Of a stretch of DNA of 11,222 nt, positions 5,260 to 11,222 are shown piece by piece. Source of the DNA: an uncultured Clostridia bacterium (GTDB lineage: Bacteria > Bacillota > Clostridia > Oscillospirales > CAG-382); NCBI GenBank assembly GCA_947627335.1, contig CANQVQ010000055.1, positions 1-11,222 of the forward strand, in the 5' to 3' direction. The position numbers and the translations under genes are program-made. Each line of letters opens with the position of its first letter. The stretch's first letter is position 1. The notes beneath the pieces were generated by a model. That model was not told the DNA's origin. It made no database searches and was given only the letters and a program-made list of their open reading frames with translations.

Positions 5260-5288
5260 AGTATAGCATATTTTGAACGGAATTGCAA
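5260..5288 (-). promoter_or_regulatory. Promoter of the sirtuin gene
   Basis: On the minus strand TTGCAA (5288-5283), a 17-bp spacer and TATACT (5265-5260) preceded by TGC (extended -10). The leader is about 30 nt. The spacing and hexamers closely match the aminotransferase promoter at 6653-6681. Confidence 0.7.
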
Positions 5289-5320
5289 TAAGCTGTTCTC
5301 GAAAGGAACGGTGTTTTTTT

Positions 5321-6604
5321 GTGAAACGGTTCATCTGTTGTTTGCTGCTTGCCGCGTTCGCCCTGTCCGCCTGCGCCTGCGGGACGGATCCGGTCGGGAC
5401 GTCCGGCTCCTCCGCCGCGCTTTCCCCCGCGCTCGACCTGCTGCGCGGGCAGACGTCGCTCGTGCTCTGCACGCCGCGGTATTCCGATTTAGCGTTCAGC
5501 CGCACGGATTTCTGCGACCTGACCGGGGAGGGGACCGAGTACATCGTCGTCAATTCGCTTCCGACCGCGGAAAGCGGACTGCTTCTGCTCAACGGTTCGG
5601 CGGTCCTCGCCGGGCAGACCATCCCGGCGTCCTCCCTCGATTACCTGAAATTCCTCCCGGCGTCGGGCGGGGAGGATGCCCCCGCGGAAGCGACCTTCAC
5701 CTTCACCGCCAAAGCGGACGGCTGGGAAAACCGCGAACTGACCTGCACGGTCGCCCTGCTCGACGGCGAAAACTTCCCGCCTGCGGCGGAGGACGCGTCG
5801 GCGGAAACCTACGAATCCGTCGCCTGCTACACCTCGCTGACCGCACCCGACCCGAACGGCGACGGCGTGACCTACCGCGTGACGGTCTACCCCCGCCACG
5901 GCACGCTGACGCTCGACGGCGCGTCCGTCGTCTACACCCCGAACGAGGGCTTCACCGGAAAGGACGACTTTTCCTACGTCGCGTCCGACCGCTACGGCGC
6001 GTCCGCCCCGGAAAAGACGGTCACGTTCTCGGTCGAAAAGAACAAAACCGGGCTGCACTTCGCCGACATGACCGGCTCCCCGGCGCACAATGCGGCGATC
6101 CGGCTCTGCGCGGACGAGGTGATGACCTACCGCACCGGCGCGGACGGCTACCTGTTCGAGCCGGAAAAACCGGTCAGCAAGATCGACTGCCTCGTCATGA
6201 TGCTCTGCGCGTGCGGGCAGGCGGACGGCGTCACGGCGGCGACCGACTGCGAAGCGGCTGACGACGACGCGCTCACGGCGGGCAAGCGCGGCTTCCTGCG
6301 GAAGGGCATCGAACTGGGGGCGGTGCACCTCGAGGACGGTCTGTTTCGCCCGGACGAACCGGTCACGGCGGCGGACGCCGCGTTCATGGCGACGGCGCTG
6401 CTGGACGTCCCGGCGCTTTCCGCCAAGCAGACCTTCTCGGACCTGGATTCCACCCCGGCGTGGGCTTGCGCGGCACTGGTGTCCGCCGATTCCTCCGGCA
6501 TCCTGTCCGCCCGCGACGGTCTGCTGGACGCGGACGGCGAGCTGACCCGCGAGGACGTGGCGCTGCTGCTGGAGAATATGCGGAACTACCGGGAAAAGCA
6601 TTGA
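5321..6604 (+). CDS. Surface lipoprotein with cadherin-like and SLH-like repeats
   Basis: The 427-residue protein has a lipobox ALSAC, so Cys18 should be lipidated after export. Residues about 55-155 look like one beta-rich domain, and 160-240 like a cadherin-like/Big_9 module: APDPNGDGVTYRV, then GTLTLDG, then YTPNEGFTGKDDFSYVASD. Three SLH-like repeats follow: LHFADM...LFEPEKPVSKIDCLVMML (245-295), FLRKGIELG...FRPDEPVTAADAAFMAT (about 325-360) and TFSDLD...LTREDVALLLENM (371-420). SLH repeats normally bind secondary cell-wall polymers. The start is GTG at 5321, with AAAGGA 13 bases upstream, a longer than usual spacing; upstream in-frame TTG starts overlap the divergent sirtuin promoter. 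No clear promoter of its own was found. Having both a lipid anchor and SLH repeats is unusual. The ligand is unknown. Confidence 0.82.
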   Translation: MKRFICCLLLAAFALSACACGTDPVGTSGSSAALSPALDLLRGQTSLVLCTPRYSDLAFSRTDFCDLTGEGTEYIVVNSLPTAESGLLLLNGSAVLAGQTIPASSLDYLKFLPASGGEDAPAEATFTFTAKADGWENRELTCTVALLDGENFPPAAEDASAETYESVACYTSLTAPDPNGDGVTYRVTVYPRHGTLTLDGASVVYTPNEGFTGKDDFSYVASDRYGASAPEKTVTFSVEKNKTGLHFADMTGSPAHNAAIRLCADEVMTYRTGADGYLFEPEKPVSKIDCLVMMLCACGQADGVTAATDCEAADDDALTAGKRGFLRKGIELGAVHLEDGLFRPDEPVTAADAAFMATALLDVPALSAKQTFSDLDSTPAWACAALVSADSSGILSARDGLLDADGELTREDVALLLENMRNYREKH

Positions 6605-6615
6605 ATTTCACGAAC

Positions 6616-6643
6616 GGGAGGGCGAAAGTCCTCCCATTTTTTA
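6616..6643 (+). terminator. Terminator of the SLH lipoprotein gene
   Basis: GGGAGG (6616-6621) pairs with CCTCCC (6630-6635), followed by a run of six T and TATT. It lies 12 bases after the stop codon. Confidence 0.85.
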
Positions 6644-6652
6644 TTAAACCCC

Positions 6653-6681
6653 TTGCAAAACGAAAAAAACCGTGCTATAAT
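6653..6681 (+). promoter_or_regulatory. Promoter of the aminotransferase gene
   Basis: TTGCAA (6653-6658), a 17-bp spacer and TATAAT (6676-6681) preceded by TGC (extended -10). The leader of about 30 nt carries AAAAGGGG upstream of the ATG at 6720. Confidence 0.8.
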
Positions 6682-6719
6682 CCCCATATAATATAAGGAA
6701 GAAAAAAGGGGAAACCGCC

Positions 6720-7931
6720 ATGTCCGTCAACGAATCCATGCGAAAACTCGGAGAGGTCCGTTCCGTGATCCGCGAGACTTTTGAATACGGCAACCGCCGT
6801 GCCGCGGAGATCGGCAGGGAAAACGTCTTCGATTTCAGCCTCGGCAACCCGAGCGTGCCCGCCCCGGCGGAGGTCGGAAACGCCCTGCGCGCCCTGCTGG
6901 ACGGCGACCCGGTCGCCCTGCACGGCTACACGTCCGCCCAAGGCGCGGAAGCGGCGCGGAGCGCCATCGCCGACGACCTGAACCGTCGCTTCGGCGAGGG
7001 GATCGGGATCGGCAAGGACGACCTGTACCTGACCTGCGGTGCGGCGGCGTCGCTGACCGTTTCCCTGCACGCACTGGTCGAACCGGGCGACGAGGTGGTC
7101 GTCGTCGCGCCGTTTTTCCCGGAGTACCGGGTCTTTGCGGAGCAGGCGGGTGCGGTCGTTCGGGTGGTTCCCGCCGAAAAAACTTCTTTTCAGATCGATT
7201 TTCCCGCCCTGCGTGCGATTTTGAACCCCAAGACCAAGGCGATCATCGTCAATTCCCCGAATAACCCGACCGGCGCCCTGCTGACGCCGCACACCCTGCA
7301 CACCCTCTGCGACCTGCTGCGCGAACGTTCCGCGCAGTACGGACGCCCGATCTACCTGCTTTCGGACGAGCCGTACCGCGAACTGATCTACGACCCGGAC
7401 GCGGAAGTCCCGTACCTGACGTCGCTCTACGACCACACGCTGGTCTGCTACTCCTACAGCAAATCGCTCTCCCTGCCCGGCGAACGGATCGGCTATATCG
7501 CCGTCTGCAATCGGATGCCGGAGCGGGACGCGGTCTACGCCGCCGTGTGCGGTGCGGGTCGTGCGCTCGGGTACGTCTGTGCGCCGAGCATGATGCAGGC
7601 GATGCTGCCGCGTGTGCTGGGGATTTCCGGGGATCTGGAAGCCTACCGTCGGAACCGGGACCTGCTGTACGGGTCGCTGGTCGAAATGGGCTTCCGCTGC
7701 GTCCGCCCGGACGGCGCGTTCTACCTGTTCGTCGAGTCGCCGGAGCCGGATGCGAACGCGTTTTGCGACCGTGCGCGGGAATACGAACTGCTGCTGGTCC
7801 CGTCCGACAGCTTCGGCTGCGAAGGGTACGTTCGGGTGTCCTACTGCGTCCCCGCCGACCAGATTCGCCGCTCCCTTCCGGCGTTCCGCCGTCTTGCGGC
7901 GTCTTATTGGGGTGAAAACACCGAAAAATGA
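6720..7931 (+). CDS. PLP-dependent aminotransferase, class I/II (AspB-like)
   Basis: The 403-residue enzyme is a fold-type I aminotransferase of the cytoplasm. It transfers an amino group between an amino acid and a 2-oxo acid through pyridoxal phosphate. Visible landmarks: the N-terminal substrate loop FSLGNPSVPAP (39-49), a phosphate-binding stretch TCGAAASL (105-112), PFFPEY (131-136), NSPNNPTG (178-185) with the PLP-contacting Asn182, SDEPYR (215-220) with Asp216 and Tyr219, and SYSKSLSLPGERIGY with Lys248 as the Schiff-base lysine and Arg256 at the phosphate. Arg372 in GYVRVSYC is the likely carboxylate-binding residue. Length is normal and the gene is intact. The ATG at 6720 has AAAAGGGG eight bases upstream. 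Nearby genes give no pathway clue, so the substrate, aspartate or another amino acid, is not decided. Confidence 0.95.
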   Translation: MSVNESMRKLGEVRSVIRETFEYGNRRAAEIGRENVFDFSLGNPSVPAPAEVGNALRALLDGDPVALHGYTSAQGAEAARSAIADDLNRRFGEGIGIGKDDLYLTCGAAASLTVSLHALVEPGDEVVVVAPFFPEYRVFAEQAGAVVRVVPAEKTSFQIDFPALRAILNPKTKAIIVNSPNNPTGALLTPHTLHTLCDLLRERSAQYGRPIYLLSDEPYRELIYDPDAEVPYLTSLYDHTLVCYSYSKSLSLPGERIGYIAVCNRMPERDAVYAAVCGAGRALGYVCAPSMMQAMLPRVLGISGDLEAYRRNRDLLYGSLVEMGFRCVRPDGAFYLFVESPEPDANAFCDRAREYELLLVPSDSFGCEGYVRVSYCVPADQIRRSLPAFRRLAASYWGENTEK

Positions 7932-7954
7932 CGGATTTTGCGTAGGAACTCGCC

Positions 7955-7982
7955 TTGCAGAAATTTCCGAAAATTTTTGCAA
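7955..7982. promoter_or_regulatory. 12-bp dyad upstream of the surface-protein promoter
   Basis: TTGCAGAAATTT (7955-7966) and AAATTTTTGCAA (7971-7982) form an inverted repeat with one mismatch and a four-base spacer. It ends 18 bp upstream of the -35 box at 8001. There is no T run after it on the + strand, so it is not a usual terminator for the aminotransferase gene; it may be a regulator site or A/T-rich UP-like element. Confidence 0.45.
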
Positions 7983-8000
7983 AAAAATCGCGTTACCCCC

Positions 8001-8029
8001 TTTACAAAACGATTTTTTTGTGTTAAAAT
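8001..8029 (+). promoter_or_regulatory. Promoter of the large surface-protein gene
   Basis: TTTACA (8001-8006), a 17-bp spacer and TAAAAT (8024-8029) preceded by TGT (extended -10). The surroundings are very A/T-rich. The leader of about 38 nt holds AAAGGAG (8057-8063) before the ATG at 8075. These features fit strong expression. Confidence 0.75.
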
Positions 8030-8074
8030 AAGTTTACAAAAAAGAAACCAATTTCAAAAGGAGAAAAACACGTT

Positions 8075-10201
8075 ATGAAAAAGACACTTGCACTCGCACT
8101 CGTGCTTGTCATGGTCATTTCCAGCGTATGCGTCATTTTCGCGTCTGCGGAATTGCCCGAAGCCGAGAGTCCCTTCTACGTTGTCGCGTTTGACGACGGG
8201 TCGAAGGAAGGCGCCGGTGCCATCTTCACGGAAGAAGATACGGCCGGTGCTTGGTGGATCCATGTCGCGCTCAAGCCGGTCGAAGGCGCTGCGGATACCT
8301 ATGAGGTCGTTGAGATCTCGGACGGCATCGAAGGCGGCGGCGCGGTTGCGCTCGACATTCCGGAAGGCGGTTTCGTTTACGGTGTGAACACCGGCAACAA
8401 CTATCCGGCTCTTCTGGAAAAGGATCCGTCGAAGACGGAATACAAAGACAAACCCAACTACACCAGCACAGCCTGCAATGATATGATCGCGCAGGCTCGG
8501 AAGTGGGCAGTCGGCGATCAGATCACGATCAAAGGCGTTGACATCGCCAACAAGGTCGTTCCGACTTCCACGCCCGACAAGGAGTGGTACGAGGACGGCT
8601 ATGTCTGCACCGCGACCTATGCCAAGTACGATCCGAACGCCGCTACTACCGATGGATCCTCTGAGGAACCCTCTGAGGAAACCTCCGGAGAGCCTTCCGA
8701 GGAAACCTCTCCTGCGGAACCCGTCGAAGTGACGGAAGAGATCGCCGTCGACGGTAAGCTGGATGATACCGGCTGGGTCAAGGCGGAGTGGAAGACCGTC
8801 AACACCGAGACCGGTACGCAGCAGGTGCAGCCCAAAGAGGATGCTGACAAAGTTGCTATCGGCGACCTCGAATATCAGTTCGCGGTCCGTACCAATGACG
8901 AGAACGTCTATGTCGCCGTGAAGGTCAATGCGCTGCCGCACAACTGCAGCGTTGCCGACACGATGGACGCGAAGGTTTCTTCGGGCACGCATCTCCGCAT
9001 CTATGTCACGCCCGACGAGGATATTGCGGCTTACGGTAAGGACGGCGCGATGGCTGTTCTCGATACCCTGCTCGACATCCTTGTTGAGAACGACGGCACT
9101 CTGGGCGTCTACAAGTCCAAAGAGCTGACGGAAGAAGTCGAAGCGGTCCTGACCACGACGGAAACCGACAGCGTTTACGAGTTCTCCTTCAAGAAGTCCC
9201 TGTTCAACATTGGCGAATCCTTCCGTATGGCGACCTCCTATTCCGACAACCACTTTGGCACGGAAGGCAACGGTTACAATGTTCTGAACGATCACAAGTA
9301 CGATGTTGCCAGCGAAGGCGGCGTCGATACGCCGTGGGCTACCAACGCGCACTACACGACTTACAAAGTCGCTGAACTTGCTCTCGGCACCTACACCGAA
9401 GAGCCCGCTCCCGAGCAGCCGGGTGAAGAGCAGCCGGGTGAAGAAAAGCCGGATCCCGCGAAGGAACTTGAGGAAGAACTCAAGGCGAACGTCACCGCTG
9501 TCGAAGATGCGGACTTCACGGTCGATCTTGCCTCCACGCTCGACAAGAACGAAGACGGCAAGCTGGTCTACACGGTCACCCTGAAGGTCAAGCCCCTCAA
9601 GGATGAGGTCAAGATGCAGAGCTTCCTCGGGAAACTGCATTTCGATTCGAAGACTCTGAAGCTGATGAACGGCAAAGTCGAGGACGAAGAGGGCGATATG
9701 ACCCTGGACATCGTCGAGAAGAAGCCGACCAGCACTTGGCAGAACCTCTCCTCTCTGGTCACCGGTGAGGAAACCAGCGAAGTCGATCTTCAGTTCAACA
9801 CCACGAATGCGAAGCATTTCATCACGGCCGATGCTACGCTTGAACTCACGTTCACGTTCGAGGTCCTGACGGATGCGACCTGCGCAGGTGTGTACGTCGA
9901 CAGCGAAAGCATGGAATCGATGTATATCCCGCCGGCAACCGCGGACTTTATCCCGAGCGATAAGGATACGGTCTACTACAAGGGCCAGGGCGCTTACACG
10001 CTTGCTTCTTACGTGGAGCCGGCGCCGGTGGAACCGGATGAATCCTCTTCCGAACCGTCCGATGTGGAATCCAGCAGCAGCAGCGCTGCCTCGACCTCGT
10101 CCACGCCGTCCAAGCCGGGCGATGCCGGTATCCTGATCTTCGCGGTCCTCGGGATCGTCGCGATCGCGGGTGCTGTCACGGTCATCAAGGTCAGACGGTA
10201 A
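8075..10201 (+). CDS. Large secreted surface protein, CBM9-like and cohesin-like
   Basis: The 708-residue protein starts with a signal peptide (KK, hydrophobic core, cut after ASA at residue 25). Residues 26-190 form a first domain ending in WYEDGYVCTATYAKY, resembling one found in other Ruminococcaceae surface proteins. An acidic Ser/Glu/Pro linker (192-218) follows. Residues 219-440 look like a CBM9/DOMON-type sandwich: IAVDGKLDDTGWVKAEW, then FAVRTNDENVYVAVKV, then LRIYVTPDED. A second Pro/Glu linker (441-470) leads to a cohesin-like beta domain (478-646) with FLGKLHFDSKTLKLMNG. After a Ser-rich linker comes PGDAG (681-685), a membrane segment (686-703) and KVRR. This tail resembles a sorting signal, but no LPXTG is seen. 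Codons are less GC-biased than in the neighbours, with more GCT, GTT and GGT, consistent with high expression. Its ligand is unknown; polysaccharide binding is an inference. Confidence 0.88.
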   Translation: MKKTLALALVLVMVISSVCVIFASAELPEAESPFYVVAFDDGSKEGAGAIFTEEDTAGAWWIHVALKPVEGAADTYEVVEISDGIEGGGAVALDIPEGGFVYGVNTGNNYPALLEKDPSKTEYKDKPNYTSTACNDMIAQARKWAVGDQITIKGVDIANKVVPTSTPDKEWYEDGYVCTATYAKYDPNAATTDGSSEEPSEETSGEPSEETSPAEPVEVTEEIAVDGKLDDTGWVKAEWKTVNTETGTQQVQPKEDADKVAIGDLEYQFAVRTNDENVYVAVKVNALPHNCSVADTMDAKVSSGTHLRIYVTPDEDIAAYGKDGAMAVLDTLLDILVENDGTLGVYKSKELTEEVEAVLTTTETDSVYEFSFKKSLFNIGESFRMATSYSDNHFGTEGNGYNVLNDHKYDVASEGGVDTPWATNAHYTTYKVAELALGTYTEEPAPEQPGEEQPGEEKPDPAKELEEELKANVTAVEDADFTVDLASTLDKNEDGKLVYTVTLKVKPLKDEVKMQSFLGKLHFDSKTLKLMNGKVEDEEGDMTLDIVEKKPTSTWQNLSSLVTGEETSEVDLQFNTTNAKHFITADATLELTFTFEVLTDATCAGVYVDSESMESMYIPPATADFIPSDKDTVYYKGQGAYTLASYVEPAPVEPDESSSEPSDVESSSSSAASTSSTPSKPGDAGILIFAVLGIVAIAGAVTVIKVRR

Positions 10202-10250
10202 TTCGGGTCTGAAACCCAAAGACGAATGAACGGGAAACCGTTCTGAGAGA

Positions 10251-10284
10251 ACAGCCGCAGGGAAATCCCTGCGGCTGTTTTTTG
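10251..10284 (+). terminator. Strong terminator of the surface-protein gene
   Basis: ACAGCCGCAGGG (10251-10262) pairs perfectly with CCCTGCGGCTGT (10267-10278) around AAAT, followed by a run of six T. A 12-bp GC-rich stem fits a strongly transcribed gene. Confidence 0.95.
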
Positions 10285-10286
10285 CG

Positions 10287-10508
10287 CCGAAGCGGCGACG
10301 AGCGTTTTGCACCGAAGCGGCGACGGGCGTTTTTGTACCGAAGCGGCGACGGGCGTTTCGTGCCGATCCGGCGACGGGTGCTTTGCGCCGAAGCGGCGAC
10401 GGGGCGTTTTGTGTGAAACGACGATGGATGCTTTGCGTCGACTCGGCGACGGATTTTTGCGTCGAAGCGGCGACGGGCGTTTTTTTCGTCGAACCGGCGA
10501 CAGACGGG
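10287..10508. repeat. Degenerate tandem array of nine ~25-bp units
   Basis: Nine units begin at 10287, 10312, 10338, 10363, 10388, 10413, 10438, 10462 and 10489, so the period is 24-27 bases, mostly 25. The shared core is CGAnnCGGCGACGG, usually followed by GCG and a T run. The first five units start with CCG, giving a small dyad CCG-nnn-CGG; later ones start with TCG, which still pairs as G-U if transcribed on the + strand. Unit six is the most worn (GAAACGACGATGG). The period is not a multiple of three, so this is not a protein repeat. No promoter lies inside. The array fills the gap between two terminators. Confidence 0.8.
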
Positions 10509-10536
10509 ATCGGGCGAATGCAAAGAAATGTTTCGG

Positions 10537-10565
10537 CGGGCAGGAAAAACTTCCTGCCCGTTTTT
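10537..10565 (+). terminator. Second terminator, after the repeat array
   Basis: CGGGCAGGAA (10537-10546) pairs perfectly with TTCCTGCCCG (10551-10560) around AAAC, followed by five T. No gene precedes it other than the repeat array, so it either terminates a transcript of the array or backs up the terminator at 10251. Confidence 0.85.
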
Positions 10566-10589
10566 GCGAATGTTTTTCGTCCCACTCGC

Positions 10590-10595
10590 TATACT
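10590..10595 (+). promoter_or_regulatory. Possible -10 box of the last gene
   Basis: TATACT lies about 40 bases upstream of the ATG at 10637. The nearest -35-like hexamer, TTGCGA (10564-10569), is 20 bases away, which is too far for a good sigma-A promoter, and it overlaps the terminator T run. The call is tentative. Confidence 0.35.
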
Positions 10596-10636
10596 TTTAA
10601 GCAGAGGACTTTTGAAACGAGAAGGGGGCGAAGGGC

Positions 10637-11222
10637 ATGGCGGATCTTTTGCGGCTTCGCGTGGACGGCACAAAACTGACGGTCGAGCGGCTCCCGTCGG
10701 GCGGCGGCGACGCGGAACCGACGGATCGGGACGGCAAACTCGCGTGTGCGGTCGCGTTCGACGAGGGCTGGGACGGGCTGTCGCGGACGCTGCTGCTGCG
10801 CAGACGCGGCGAAGCGCCGATGGCGATGCAATTGCGTCCGCTTCGCGGCGGGGACGGTCGGCTTTCCGGCTGTCTGCTTCCGCCGCCGTTCGGCGGGGAC
10901 GATCGACCGCTCCTGCTTTCGGTGGAGGGTGCGGGCAGGAACGGGAACGGCTTCACCTGCCGCCTGCGCACCAACGACGTCTGCGCCGCACTGCGGTCGA
11001 ATTTCTGCGGCGAAAATCGGGTGAATTGCTACGAGGGTCCGTTCACGCTGCGAAAGAACGGCGTATACCCGTTCGCGGACACGTTCGTCCCGCAGGATCT
11101 GACCGTCGCCGTGCCGGAGATCGACCTGACGGGGGACACGGTCACGCCGGACGCATTGCTTGCGGGCGTGACGGCGCACGACGCGGCGGGAAACCGCATC
11201 ACCGGGACGGCACGCGGGCTGT
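10637..11222 (+). CDS. Phage tail/baseplate-like protein, 3' end outside window
   Basis: The frame stays open to the window edge (195 complete codons). The ATG at 10637 follows AAGGGGG about eight bases upstream. Residues 38-55 read AVAFDEGWDGLSRTLLLR, which resembles the FsxEWDGLxKTAVF segment near the start of many Firmicutes prophage tail-accessory or baseplate proteins. Residues 134-150 (EGPFTLRKNGVYPFADTF) resemble the N-G-x-Y strand pattern of such proteins, and 168-191 contain TVTPDALLAGVTAHDAAGNRITGT, close to the recurrent 'LLxGxTAxxxxGxxIxGT' motif of tail-fibre or tail-appendage proteins. What follows is not visible. It may open a prophage or phage-derived cassette, or be an isolated domesticated gene. 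Base composition matches the host genes. Confidence 0.65.
   Translation, partial: MADLLRLRVDGTKLTVERLPSGGGDAEPTDRDGKLACAVAFDEGWDGLSRTLLLRRRGEAPMAMQLRPLRGGDGRLSGCLLPPPFGGDDRPLLLSVEGAGRNGNGFTCRLRTNDVCAALRSNFCGENRVNCYEGPFTLRKNGVYPFADTFVPQDLTVAVPEIDLTGDTVTPDALLAGVTAHDAAGNRITGTARGL

Noticed and set aside
10287..10508. CRISPR array
   Set aside because: Unit length is only about 25 bases in total, the parts between cores are short and similar to one another rather than unique spacers, and no cas genes are present.
8054..10585. Minus-strand ORF of 843 codons opposite the surface protein
   Set aside because: It is a mirror of the + strand gene, which has signal peptide, domains, promoter, ribosome binding site and terminator. 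The minus frame has none and crosses the repeat array and two terminators.

Overview
The window looks like chromosomal DNA from a GC-rich member of the Firmicutes, most likely a gut-type Clostridia/Oscillospirales bacterium. The reasons are the strong TTGACA/TATAAT promoters with 16-17 bp spacers, purine-rich ribosome binding sites, frequent TTG/GTG/ATG starts, many intrinsic terminators, several lipoproteins, an AI-2E/YtvI-type membrane protein, SLH-like repeats and a Ruminococcaceae-style surface protein with a PGDAG-membrane-KVRR tail. The lineage is inferred from style, not from a marker gene. No insertion sequence, CRISPR array or rRNA was seen.

Layout. 1-690 has no credible protein gene but is rich in RNA structure: a folded remnant at the left edge, a promoter-to-terminator non-coding RNA gene (about 173-397, + strand), and a second strongly folded stretch (about 404-690) whose G-U pairs and GNRA loop point to + strand transcription. 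692-1024 holds two minus-strand tRNA genes, Ser(GGA) and Glu(CTC), each with its own near-perfect promoter. 1098-2198 is an AI-2E/YtvI-family membrane protein, and the -35 box of the next gene overlaps its stop codon. 2251-2907 is an unknown lipoprotein. 3017-4289 is a less GC-rich, accessory-looking block: a minus-strand membrane protein with coiled coils and a beta-rich C-terminal region, divergent from a 73-residue XRE regulator. An 18-bp operator-like site occurs on both sides of the regulator gene, and a minus-strand promoter points back into it. 4494-5222 is a sirtuin (minus). 5321-6604 is an SLH-like surface lipoprotein, 6720-7931 a PLP aminotransferase and 8075-10201 a large secreted, membrane-anchored surface protein with CBM9-like and cohesin-like regions. 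A degenerate 25-bp repeat array (10287-10508) lies between two terminators. The window ends inside a gene resembling a phage tail/baseplate accessory protein (10637 onward).

How the parts relate. Most genes are single units with their own promoter and terminator, so there is little operon logic. The clearest local circuit is the XRE regulator, the divergent membrane protein and the downstream convergent promoter, linked by a shared operator sequence. The least explained parts are the RNA locus at the left end and the 25-bp repeat array.
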